Positions 24,677-37,883 of a stretch of 64,000 nucleotides of DNA are shown in pieces. Positions within the stretch are counted from its first letter, which is position 1, and every line of letters starts with the position of its first letter. Below the pieces are notes generated by a model that was given only the letters and a program-made list of their open reading frames with translations, was not told where the DNA came from and made no database searches. The position numbers and the translations under genes are program-made. Source of the stretch: Auanema rhodensis (lineage: Eukaryota > Nematoda > Chromadorea > Rhabditida > Rhabditidae); assembly GCA_964057225.1 (NCBI GenBank), contig OZ059900.1, forward strand, positions 2,180,501-2,244,500, written 5' to 3'.

Positions 24677-25023
24677 GATTTGAGAATCAAACATACAATA
24701 CACAAAATCAGTCTATTTTTATGAGCTTGCACTGATATATATTCATTTTGATCAAAAAAGGTCGAAAATAGAAAGAATTTTTGAAATTTCCGAGTTTTGA
24801 GTCTAATTTGGCTAAATCGCTCATATATATGATCAAAAGCATAGTTTTATTGTCTATGACAACAAAAGTCATCAATTAAATGCTAGTGATGTTTAAATAC
24901 TGAATTTCGCTCAAATAGCATTACTACACTAAGTATGGTCGTTTTTATGCCTTTAACACCATATACTCACCGATTTTTGGTACAAAATCTGTAATACTCG
25001 TAAATTTTGATCATATCCGGTGA

Positions 25024-28000
25024 GATTCGAGAATCAAACACACAATACACGAAATAAGTTTATTTTGACGAGTTTGCACTGGTATTTATTCATTTTGATC
25101 AAAAAAGGTCGAAAATAGAAAGAATTTTTGAATTTTCCGAGTTTTGAGTCCAATTGGGCTAAATCGCTCATATATATGATCAAAAGCATAGTTTTACTGT
25201 CTATGATAACAAAAGTCTTCAAATATACACTAATAATGTGTAAATCACTGAATTTCACTCAAATAGCTTTACTACACTAAGTATGGTCGTTTTTATGCCT
25301 TTAACACCATATACTCACCGATTTTTGGTACAAAATCTGTAATACTCGTAAATTTCGATCATATTCGTTAAGATTCGAGAATCAAACACACAATACACGA
25401 AATAAGTTTATTTTTACGAGTTTGCACTGATATTTATTCATTTTGATCAAAAAAGGTCGAAAATAGAAAGAATTTTTGAATTTTCCGAGTTTTGAGTCCA
25501 ATTGGGCTAAATCGCTCATATATATGATCAAAAGCATAGTTTCACTGTCTATGATAACAAAAGTCTTCAAATATACACTAGTAATGATTAAATCACTGAA
25601 TTTCACTCAAATAGCATTACTACACTAAGTATGGTCGTTTTTATGCCTTTAACACCATATACTCACCGATTTTTGGTACAAAATCTGTAATACTTGTAAA
25701 TTTTGATCATATTTGTTAAGATTCGAGAATCAAACACATAATACACGAAATAAGTCTATTTTTACAAGTTTGCACTGATATTTATTCATTTTTATCAAAA
25801 AAAGGTCGAAAATAGAAAAATTTTTTGAAATTTCCGAGTTTTGAGTCCAATTTGGCTAAATCGCTCATATATAAGATCAAAAGCATAGTTTTATTGTCTA
25901 TAACAACAAAAGTCATCAATTAAACGCTAGTGATATTTAAATACTGATTTTCGCTCAAGTAGCATTACTACACTAAGTATGGTCGTTTTTATGCCTTTAA
26001 CACCATATACTCACCGATTTTTGGTACAAAATCTGTAATACTTGTAAATTTTGATCATATTCGTTAAGATTTGAGAATCGAACATACAATACACAAAATC
26101 AGTCTATTTTTATGAGCTTGCACTGATATATATTCATTTTGATCAAAAAAGGTCGAAAATAGAAAGAATTTTTGAAATTTCCGAGTTTTGAGTCTAATTT
26201 GGCTAAATCGCTCATATATATGATCAGAAGCATAGTTTTAATGTCTATGACAACAAAAATCATCAATTAAACGCTAGTGATGTTTAAATACTGATTTTCG
26301 CTCAAATAGCATTACTACACTAAGTATGGTCGTTTTTATGCCTTTAACACCATATACTCACCGATTTTTGGTACAAAATCTGTAATACTCGTAAAATTTG
26401 ATCATATTTGTTAAGATTTGAGAATCAAACACACAATACACGAAATAAGTTTATTTTGACGAGTTTGCACTGGTATTTATTCATTTTGATCAAAAAAGGT
26501 CGAAAATAGAAAGAATTTTTGAATTTTCCGAGTTTTGAGTCCAATTGGGCTAAATCGCTCATATATATGATCAAAAGCATAGTTTTACTGTCTATGATAA
26601 CAAAAGTCATCAATTAAACGCTAGTGATGTTTAAATACTGAATTTCGCTCAAATAGCATTACTACACTAAGTATGGTCGTTTTTATGCCTTTAACACCAT
26701 ATACTCACCGATTTTTGGTACAAAATCTGTAATACTCGTAAATTTTGATCATATTTGTTAAGATTTGAGAATCAAACATACAATACACAAAATCAGTCTA
26801 TTTTTATGAGCTTGCACTGATATATATTCATTTTGATCAAAAAAGGTCGAAAATAGAAAGAATTTTTGAAATTTCCGAGTTTTGAGTCTAATTTGGCTAA
26901 ATCGCTCATATATATGATCAAAAGCATAGTTTTATTGTCTATGACAACAAAAGTCATCAATTAAATGCTAGTGATGTTTAAATACTGAATTTCGCTCAAA
27001 TAGCATTACTACACTAAGTATGGTCGTTTTTATGCCTTTAACACCATATACTCACCGATTTTTGGTACAAAATCTGTAATACTCGTAAATTTTGATCATA
27101 TTCGGTGAGATTCGAGAATCAAACACACAATACACGAAATAAGTTTATTTTGACGAGTTTGCACTGGTATTTATTCATTTTGATCAAAAAAGGTCGAAAA
27201 TAGAAAGAATTTTTGAATTTTCCGAGTTTTGAGTCCAATTGGGCTAAATCGCTAATATATATGATCAAAAGCATAGTCTTACTGTCTATGATAACAAAAA
27301 TCTTCAAATATACACTAATAATGTGTAAATCACTGAATTTCACTCAAATAGCTTTACTACACTAAGTATGGTCGTTTTTATGCCTTTAACACCATATACT
27401 CACCGATTTTTGGTACAAAATCTGTGATACTCGTAAATTTTGATCATATTTGTTAAGATTCGAGAATCAAACACATAATACACAAAATAAGTCTATTTTT
27501 ACAAGTTTGCACTGATATTTATTCATTTTGATCAAAAAAGGTCGAAAATAGAAAGAATTTTTGAAATTTCCGAGTTTTGAGTCCAATTTGGCTAAATCGC
27601 TCATATATATGATCAAAAGCATAGTTTTATTGTCTATAACAACAAAAGTCATCAATTAAACGCTAGTGATGTTTAAATACTGAATTTCGCTCAAATAGCA
27701 TTACTACACTAAGTATGGTCGTTTTTATGCCTTTAACACCATATACTCACCGATTTTTGGTACAAAATCTGTAATACTCGTAAATTTTGATCATATTCGT
27801 TAAGATTTGAGAATCAAACATACAATACACAAAATCAGTCTATTTTTATGAGCTTGCACTGATATATATTCATTTTGATCAAAAAAGGTCGAAAATAGAA
27901 AGAATTTTTGAAATTTCCGAGTTTTGAGTCTAATTTGGCTAAATCGCTCATATATATGATCAAAAACATAGTTTTATTGTCTATGACAACAAAAGTCATC

Positions 28001-29542
28001 AATTAAATGCTAGTGATGTTGAAATACTGAATTTCGCTCAAATAGCATTACTACACTAAGTATGGTCGTTTTTATGCCTTTAACACCATATACTCACCGA
28101 TTTTTGGTACAAAATCTGTAATACTCGTAAATTTTGATCATATTCGGTGAGATTCGAGAATCAAACACACAATACACGAAATAAGTTTATTTTGACGAGT
28201 TTGCACTGGTATTTATTCATTTTGATCAAAAAAGGTCGAAAATAGAAAGAATTTTTGAATTTTCCGAGTTTTGAGTCCAATTGGGCTAAATCGCTCATAT
28301 ATATGATCAAAAGCATAGTTTTACTGTCTATGATAACAAAAGTCTTCAAATATACACTAATAATGTGTAAATCACTGAATTTCACTCAAATAGCTTTACT
28401 ACACTAAGTATGGTCGTTTTTATGCCTTTAACACCATATACTCACCGATTTTTGGTACAAAATCTGTAATACTCGTAAATTTCGATCATATTCGTTAAGA
28501 TTCGAGAATCAAACACACAATACACGAAATAAGTTTATTTTTACGAGTTTGCACTGATATTTATTCATTTTGATCAAAAAAGGTCGAAAATAGAAAGAAT
28601 TTTTGAATTTTCCGAGTTTTGAGTCCAATTGGGCTAAATCGCTCATATATATATGATCAAAAGCATAGTTTCACTGTCTATGATAATAAAAGTCTTCAAA
28701 TATACACTAGTAATGATGAAATCACTGAATTTCACTCAAATAGCATTACTACACTAAGTATGGTCGTTTTTATGCCTTTAACACCATATACTCACCGATT
28801 TTTGGTACAAAATCTGTAATACTTGTAAATTTTGATCATATTTGTTAAGATTCGAGAATCAAACACATAATACACGAAATAAGTCTATTTTTACAAGTTT
28901 GCACTGATATTTATTCATTTTGATCAAAAAAGGTCGAAAATAGAAAGAATTTTTGAAATTTCCGAGTTTTGAGTCCAATTTGGCTAAATCGCTCATATAT
29001 ATGATCAAAAGCATAGTGTTATTGTCTATAACAACAAAAGTCATCAATTAAACGCTAGTGATGTTTAAATACTGAATTTCGCTCAAATAGCATTACTACA
29101 CTAAGTATGGTCGTTTTTATGCCTTTAACACCATATACTCACCGATTTTTGGTACAAAATCTGTAATACTCGTAAATTTTGATCATATTCGTTAAGATTT
29201 GAGAATCAAACATACAATACACAAAATCAGTCTATTTTTATGAGCTTGCACTGATATATATTCATTTTGATCAAAAAAGGTCGAAAATAGAAAGAATTTT
29301 TGAAATTTCCGAGTTTTGAGTCTAATTTGGCTAAATCGCTCATATATATGATCAAAAGCATAGTTTTATTGTCTATGACAACAAAAGTCATCAATTAAAT
29401 GCTAGTGATGTTTAAATACTGAATTTCGCTCAAATAGCATTACTACACTAAGTATGGTCGTTTTTATGCCTTTAACACCATATACTCACCGATTTTTGGT
29501 ACAAAATCTGTAATACTCGTAAATTTTGATCATATCCGGTGA
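25024..29542 (+). repeat. 14-mer repeat lacking B' (13 monomers, 4,519 bp)
   Basis: Order: A, B, C, D, A/F, G, A', F, G, A, B'', F', G. The B' that follows A' at 19,465 and 22,592 is missing: A' at 27,109 ends CTGTGATAC and runs straight into F at 27,457. That A' carries private changes (CATAGTCTTAC and AAAAATCTTC). The C here has TTTTTATCAAAAAAAGG near 25,790. Confidence 0.82.
28499..28848 (+). repeat. B'' monomer with a 2-bp expansion (350 bp)
   Basis: The alternating AT run is one dinucleotide longer (TCATATATATATGA near 28,643), making this the only 350-bp monomer I found. The longer run is still a perfect palindrome. It also has GATAATAAAAGTC. The expansion shifts the frame and opens a 66-codon plus-strand ORF that I do not consider a gene. 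Confidence 0.85.
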
Positions 29543-32500
29543 GATTCGAGAATCAAACACACAATACACGAAATAAGTTTATTTTGACGAGTTTGCACTG
29601 GTATTTATTCATTTTGATCAAAAAAGGTCGAAAATAGAAAGAATTTTTGAATTTTCCGAGTTTTGAGTCCAATTGGGCTAAATCGCTCATATATATGATC
29701 AAAAGCATAGTTTTACTGTCTATGATAACAAAAGTCTTCAAATATACACTAATAATGTGTAAATCACTGAATTTCACTCAAATAGCTTTACTACACTAAG
29801 TATGGTCGTTTTTATGCCTTTAACACCATATACTCACCGATTTTTGGTACAAAATCTGTAATACTCGTAAATTTCGATCATATTCGTTAAGATTCGAGAA
29901 TCAAACACACAATACACGAAATAAGTTTATTTTTACGAGTTTGCACTGATATTTATTCATTTTGATCAAAAAAGGTCGAAAATAGAAAGAATTTTTGAAT
30001 TTTCCGAGTTTTGAGTCCAATTGGGCTAAATCGCTCATATATATGATCAAAAGCATAGTTTCACTGTCTATAATAACAAAAGTCTTCAAATATACACTAG
30101 TAATGATTAAATCACTGAATTTCACTCAAATAGCATTACTACACTAAGTATGGTCGTTTTTATGCCTTTAACACCATATACTCACCGATTTTTGGTACAA
30201 AATCTGTAATACTTGTAAATTTTGATCATATTTGTTAAGATTCGAGAATCAAACACATAATACACGAAATAAGTCTATTTTTACAAGTTTGCACTGATAT
30301 TTATTCATTTTGATCAAAAAAAGGTCGAAAATAGAAAAATTTTTTGAAATTTCCGAGTTTTGAGTCCAATTTGGCTAAATCGCTCATATATAAGATCAAA
30401 AGCATAGTTTTATTGTCTATAACAACAAAAGTCATCAATTAAACGCTAGTGATATTTAAATACTGATTTTCGCTCAAGTAGCATTACTACACTAAGTATG
30501 GTCGTTTTTATGCCTTTAACACCATATACTCACCGATTTTTGGTACAAAATCTGTAATACTTGTAAATTTTGATCATATTCGTTAAGATTTGAGAATCGA
30601 ACATACAATACACAAAATCAGTCTATTTTTATGAGCTTGCACTGATATATATTCATTTTGATCAAAAAAGGTCGAAAATAGAAAGAATTTTTGAAATTTC
30701 CGAGTTTTGAGTCTAATTTGGCTAAATCGCTCATATATATGATCAGAAGCATAGTTTTAATGTCTATGACAACAAAAATCATCAATTAAACGCTAGTGAT
30801 GTTTAAATACTGATTTTCGCTCAAATAGCATTACTACACTAAGTATGGTCGTTTTTATGCCTTTAACACCATATACTCACCGATTTTTGGTACAAAATCT
30901 GTAATACTCGTAAAATTTGATCATATTTGTTAAGATTTGAGAATCAAACACACAATACACGAAATAAGTTTATTTTGACGAGTTTGCACTGGTATTTATT
31001 CATTTTGATCAAAAAAGGTCGAAAATAGAAAGAATTTTTGAATTTTCCGAGTTTTGAGTCCAATTGGGCTAAATCGCTCATATATATGATCAAAAGCATA
31101 GTTTTACTGTCTATGATAACAAAAGTCATCAATTAAACGCTAGTGATGTTTAAATACTGAATTTCGCTCAAATAGCATTACTACACTAAGTATGGTCGTT
31201 TTTATGCCTTTAACACCATATACTCACCGATTTTTGGTACAAAATCTGTAATACTCGTAAATTTTGATCATATTCGTTAAGATTTGAGAATCAAACATAC
31301 AATACACAAAATCAGTCTATTTTTATGAGCTTGCACTGATATATATTCATTTTGATCAAAAAAGGTCGAAAATAGAAAGAATTTTTGAAATTTCCGAGTT
31401 TTGAGTCTAATTTGGCTAAATCGCTCATATATATGATCAAAAGCATAGTTTTATTGTCTATGACAACAAAAGTCATCAATTAAATGCTAGTGATGTTTAA
31501 ATACTGAATTTCGCTCAAATAGCATTACTACACTAAGTATGGTCGTTTTTATGCCTTTAACACCATATACTCACCGATTTTTGGTACAAAATCTGTAATA
31601 CTCGTAAATTTTGATCATATTCGGTGAGATTCGAGAATCAAACACACAATACACGAAATAAGTTTATTTTGACGAGTTTGCACTGGTATTTATTCATTTT
31701 GATCAAAAAAGGTCGAAAATAGAAAGAATTTTTGAATTTTCCGAGTTTTGAGTCCAATTGGGCTAAATCGCTAATATATATGATCAAAAGCATAGTTTTA
31801 CTGTCTATGATAACAAAAGTCTTCAAATATACACTAATAATGTGTAAATCACTGAATTTCACTCAAATAGCTTTACTACACTAAGTATGGTCGTTTTTAT
31901 GCCTTTAACACCATATACTCACCGATTTTTGGTACAAAATCTGTAATACTCGTAAATTTCGATCATATTCGTTAAGATTCGAGAATCAAACACACAATAC
32001 ACGAAATAAGTTTATTTTTACGAGTTTGCACTGATATTTATTCATTTTGATCAAAAAAGGTCGAAAATAGAAAGAATTTTTGAATTTTCCGAGTTTTGAG
32101 TCCAATTGGGCTAAATCGCTCATATATATGATCAAAAGCATAGTTTCACTGTCTATGATAACAAAAGTCTTCAAATATACACTAGTAATGATTAAATCAC
32201 TGAATTTCACTCAAATAGCATTACTACACTAAGTATGGTCGTTTTTATGCCTTTAACACCATATACTCACCGATTTTTGGTACAAAATCTGTAATACTTG
32301 TAAATTTTGATCATATTTGTTAAGATTCGAGAATCAAACACATAATACACGAAATAAGTCTATTTTTACAAGTTTGCACTGATATTTATTCATTTTGATC
32401 AAAAAAAGGTCGAAAATAGAAAAATTTTTTGAAATTTCCGAGTTTTGAGTCCAATTTGGCTAAATCGCTCATATATAAGATCAAAAGCATAGTTTTATTG

Positions 32501-33018
32501 TCTATAACAACAAAAGTCATCAATTAAACGCTAGTGATGTTTAAATACTGAATTTCGCTCAAATAGCATTACTACACTAAGTATGGTCGTTTTTATGCCT
32601 TTAACACCATATACTCACCGATTTTTGGTACAAAATCTGTAATACTCGTAAATTTTGATCATATTCGTTAAGATTTGAGAATCAAACATACAATACACAA
32701 AATCAGTCTATTTTTATGAGCTTGCACTGATATATATTCATTTTGATCAAAAAAGGTCGAAAATAGAAAGAATTTTTGAAATTTCCGAGTTTTGAGTCTA
32801 ATTTGGCTAAATCGCTCATATATATGATCAAAAGCATAGTTTTATTGTCTATGACAACAAAAGTCATCAATTAAATGCTAGTGATGTTTAAATACTGAAT
32901 TTCGCTCAAATAGCATTACTACACTAAGTATGGTCGTTTTTATGCCTTTAACACCATATACTCACCGATTTTTGGTACAAAATCTGTAATACTCGTAAAT
33001 TTTGATCATATCCGGTGA
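29543..33018 (+). repeat. Shortened 14-mer repeat (10 monomers, 3,476 bp)
   Basis: Order: A, B, C, D, A/F, G, A', B, C/F hybrid, G. The units F, G, A, B'' and F' of the full repeat are replaced by a single monomer with a C head and broken palindrome (near 32,471) and an F-type tail (GATGTTTAAATACTGAATTTC). A deletion by crossover between C and F or F' explains this. Confidence 0.8.
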
Positions 33019-36000
33019 GATTCGAGAATCAAACACACAATACACGAAATAAGTTTATTTTGACGAGTTTGCACTGGTATTTATTCATTTTGATCAAAAA
33101 AGGTCGAAAATAGAAAGAATTTTTGAATTTTCCGAGTTTTGAGTCCAATTGGGCTAAATCGCTCATATATATGATCAAAAGCATAGTTTTACTGTCTATG
33201 ATAACAAAAGTCTTCAAATATACACTAATAATGTGTAAATCACTGAATTTCACTCAAATAGCTTTACTACACTAAGTATGGTCGTTTTTATGCCTTTAAC
33301 ACCATATACTCACCGATTTTTGGTACAAAATCTGTAATACTCGTAAATTTTGATCATATTCGTTAAGATTTGAGAATCAAACACACAATACACGAAATAA
33401 GTTTATTTTTACGAGTTTGCACTGATATTTATTCATTTTGATCAAAAAAGGTCGAAAATAGAAAGAATTTTTGAATTTTCCGAGTTTTGAGTCCAATTGG
33501 GCTAAATCGCTCATATATATGATCAAAAGCATAGTTTCACTGTCTATGATAACAAAAGTCTTCAAATATACACTAGTAATGATTAAATCACTGAATTTCA
33601 CTCAAATAGCATTACTACACTAAGTATGGTCGTTTTTATGCCTTTAACACCATATACTCACCGATTTTTGGTACAAAATCTGTAATACTTGTAAATTTTG
33701 ATCATATTTGTTAAGATTCGAGAATCAAACACATAATACACGAAATAAGTCTATTTTTACAAGTTTGCACTGATATTTATTCATTTTGATCAAAAAAAGG
33801 TCGAAAATAGAAAAATTTTTTGAAATTTCCGAGTTTTGAGTCCAATTTGGCTAAATCGCTCATATATAAGATCAAAAGCATAGTTTTATTGTCTATAACA
33901 ACAAAAGTCATCAATTAAACGCTAGTGATATTTAAATACTGATTTTCGCTCAAGTAGCATTACTACACTAAGTATGGTCGTTTTTATGCCTTTAACACCA
34001 TATACTCACCGATTTTTGGTACAAAATCTGTAATACTTGTAAATTTTGATCATATTCGTTAAGATTTGAGAATCGAACATACAATACACAAAATCAGTCT
34101 ATTTTTATGAGCTTGCACTGATATATATTCATTTTGATCAAAAAAGGTCGAAAATAGAAAGAATTTTTGAAATTTCCGAGTTTTGAGTCTAATTTGGCTA
34201 AATCGCTCATATATATGATCAGAAGCATAGTTTTAATGTCTATGACAACAAAAATCATCAATTAAACGCTAGTGATGTTTAAATACTGATTTTCGCTCAA
34301 ATAGCATTACTACACTAAGTATGGTCGTTTTTATGCCTTTAACACCATATACTCACCGATTTTTGGTACAAAATCTGTAATACTCGTAAAATTTGATCAT
34401 ATTTGTTAAGATTTGAGAATCAAACACACAATACACGAAATAAGTTTATTTTGACGAGTTTGCACTGGTATTTATTCATTTTGATCAAAAAAGGTCGAAA
34501 ATAGAAAGAATTTTTGAATTTTCCGAGTTTTGAGTCCAATTGGGCTAAATCGCTCATATATATGATCAAAAGCATAGTTTTACTGTCTATGATAACAAAA
34601 GTCATCAATTAAACGCTAGTGATGTTTAAATACTGAATTTCGCTCAAATAGCATTACTACACTAAGTATGGTCGTTTTTATGCCTTTAACACCATATACT
34701 CACCGATTTTTGGTACAAAATCTGTAATACTCGTAAATTTTGATCATATTCGTTAAGATTTGAGAATCAAACATACAATACACAAAATCAGTCTATTTTT
34801 ATGAGCTTGCACTGATATATATTCATTTTGATCAAAAAAGGTCGAAAATAGAAAGAATTTTTGAAATTTCCGAGTTTTGAGTCTAATTTGGCTAAATCGC
34901 TCATATATATGATCAAAAGCATAGTTTTATTGTCTATGACAACAAAAGTCATCAATTAAATGCTAGTGATGTTTAAATACTGAATTTCGCTCAAATAGCA
35001 TTACTACACTAAGTATGGTCGTTTTTATGCCTTTAACACCATATACTCACCGATTTTTGGTACAAAATCTGTAATACTCGTAAATTTTGATCATATTCGG
35101 TGAGATTCGAGAATCAAACACACAATACACGAAATAAGTTTATTTTGACGAGTTTGCACTGGTATTTATTCATTTTGATCAAAAAAGGTCGAAAATAGAA
35201 AGAATTTTTGAATTTTCCGAGTTTTGAGTCCAATTGGGCTAAATCGCTCATATATATGATCAAAAGCATAGTTTCACTGTCTATGATAACAAAAGTCTTC
35301 AAATATACACTAGTAATGATTAAATCACTGAATTTCACTCAAATAGCATTACTACACTAAGTATGGTCGTTTTTATGCCTTTAACACCATATACTCACCG
35401 ATTTTTGGTACAAAATCTGTAATACTTGTAAATTTTGATCATATTTGTTAAGATTCGAGAATCAAACACATAATACACGAAATAAGTCTATTTTTACAAG
35501 TTTGCACTGATATTTATTCATTTTGATCAAAAAAAGGTCGAAAATAGAAAAATTTTTTGAAATTTCCGAGTTTTGAGTCCAATTTGGCTAAATCGCTCAT
35601 ATATAAGATCAAAAGCATAGTTTTATTGTCTATAACAACAAAAGTCATCAATTAAACGCTAGTGATGTTTAAATACTGAATTTCGCTCAAATAGCATTAC
35701 TACACTAAGTATGGTCGTTTTTATGCCTTTAACACCATATACTCACCGATTTTTGGTACAAAATCTGTAATACTCGTAAATTTTGATCATATTCGTTAAG
35801 ATTTGAGAATCAAACATACAATACACAAAATCAGTCTATTTTTATGAGCTTGCACTGATATATATTCATTTTGATCAAAAAAGGTCGAAAATAGAAAGAA
35901 TTTTTGAAATTTCCGAGTTTTGAGTCTAATTTGGCTAAATCGCTCATATATATGATCAGAAGCATAGTTTTAATGTCTATGACAACAAAAATCATCAATT

Positions 36001-37883
36001 AAACGCTAGTGATGTTTAAATACTGATTTTCGCTCAAATAGCATTACTACACTAAGTATGGTCGTTTTTATGCCTTTAACACCATATACTCACCGATTTT
36101 TGGTACAAAATCTGTAATACTTGTAAATTTTGATCATATTCGTTAAGATTTGAGAATCGAACATACAATACACAAAATCAGTCTATTTTTATGAGCTTGC
36201 ACTGATATATATTCATTTTGATCAAAAAAGGTCGAAAATAGAAAGAATTTTTGAAATTTCCGAGTTTTGAGTCTAATTTGGCTAAATCGCTCATATATAT
36301 GATCAGAAGCATAGTTTTAATGTCTATGACAACAAAAATCATCAATTAAACGCTAGTGATGTTTAAATACTGATTTTCGCTCAAATAGCATTACTACACT
36401 AAGTATGGTCGTTTTTATGCCTTTAACACCATATACTCACCGATTTTTGGTACAAAATCTGTAATACTCGTAAAATTTGATCATATTTGTTAAGATTTGA
36501 GAATCAAACACACAATACACAAAATCAGTCTATTTTTATGAGTTTACACTGATATATATTCATTTTCATCAAAAAAGGTCGAAAATAGAAAGAATTTTTG
36601 AATTTTCCGAGTTTTGAGTCGAATTGGGCTAAATCGCTCATATATATGATCAAAAGCATAGTTTTACTGTCTATGATAACAAAAGTCTTCAAATATACAC
36701 TAATAATGATTAAATCACTGAATTTCACTCAAATAGCATTACTACACTAAGTATGGTCGTTTTTATGCCTTTAACACCATATACTCACCGATTTTTGGTA
36801 CAAAATCTGTAATACTCGTAAATTTTGATCATATTTGTTAAGATTCGAGAATCAAACACATAATACACAAAATAAGTCTATTTTTACAAGTTTGCACTGA
36901 TATTTATTCATTTTGATCAAAAAAGGTCGAAAATAGAAAGAATTTTTGAAATTTCCGAGTTTTGAGTCCAATTTGGCTAAATCGCTCATATATATGATCA
37001 AAAGCATAGTTTTATTGTCTATAACAACAAAAGTCATCAATTAAACGCTAGTGATGTTTAAATACTGAATTTCGCTCAAATAGCATTACTACACTAAGTA
37101 TGGTCGTTTTTATGCCTTTAACACCATATACTCACCGATTTTTGGTACAAAATCTGTAATACTTGTAAATTTTGATCATATTTGTTAAGATTCGAGAATC
37201 AAACACATAATACACGAAATAAGTCTATTTTTACAAGTTTGCACTGATATTTATTCATTTTGATCAAAAAAAGGTCGAAAATAGAAAAATTTTTTGAAAT
37301 TTCCGAGTTTTGAGTCCAATTTGGCTAAATCGCTCATATATAAGATCAAAAGCATAGTTTTATTGTCTATAACAACAAAAGTCATCAATTAAACGCTAGT
37401 GATGTTTAAATACTGAATTTCGCTCAAATAGCATTACTACACTAAGTATGGTCGTTTTTATGCCTTTAACACCATATACTCACCGATTTTTGGTACAAAA
37501 TCTGTAATACTCGTAAATTTTGATCATATTCGTTAAGATTTGAGAATCAAACATACAATACACAAAATCAGTCTATTTTTATGAGCTTGCACTGATATAT
37601 ATTCATTTTGATCAAAAAAGGTCGAAAATAGAAAGAATTTTTGAAATTTCCGAGTTTTGAGTCTAATTTGGCTAAATCGCTCATATATATGATCAAAAGC
37701 ATAGTTTTATTGTCTATGACAACAAAAGTCATCAATTAAATGCTAGTGATGTTTAAATACTGAATTTCGCTCAAATAGCATTACTACACTAAGTATGGTC
37801 GTTTTTATGCCTTTAACACCATATACTCACCGATTTTTGGTACAAAATCTGTAATACTCGTAAATTTTGATCATATCCGGTGA
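33019..37883 (+). repeat. Variant 14-monomer repeat (4,865 bp), copy 1
   Basis: Order: A, B, C, D, A/F, G, A/B hybrid, C/F hybrid, G/D hybrid, D, E, F, C/F, G. The first six are as in other copies, then the 7-mer elements D, E and F intrude. It starts after CCGG at 33,012-33,015 and ends at CCGG 37,877-37,880. The next block repeats most of it. Confidence 0.8.
35104..35451 (+). repeat. Hybrid monomer A/B
   Basis: The left part is A (TTTTGACGAG, CACTGGTATT). The right part is B (CATAGTTTCACTG, CACTAGTAATGATTAAATC). The switch lies somewhere between about 35,165 and 35,273, where A and B do not differ. The same hybrid occurs at 39,969 in the sister block. Confidence 0.83.

Larger units (their letters stand above)
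17032..25023 (+). repeat. 14-mer higher-order repeat enlarged by a 9-monomer duplication (23 monomers)
   Basis: Order: A, B, C, D, A/F hybrid, G, A', B', F, G, A, B'', F', then the nine from A/F to F' again, then G. Without the second nine it is a 14-mer of about 4.87 kb. It begins right after a CCGG-bearing junction (17,025-17,028) and ends at the next one (25,017-25,020), 7,992 bp later. Confidence 0.83.

Noticed and set aside
28619-28819. A lone plus-strand ORF of 66 codons
   Set aside because: It exists only because the 2-bp AT expansion in this monomer shifts the frame. No other monomer has it.
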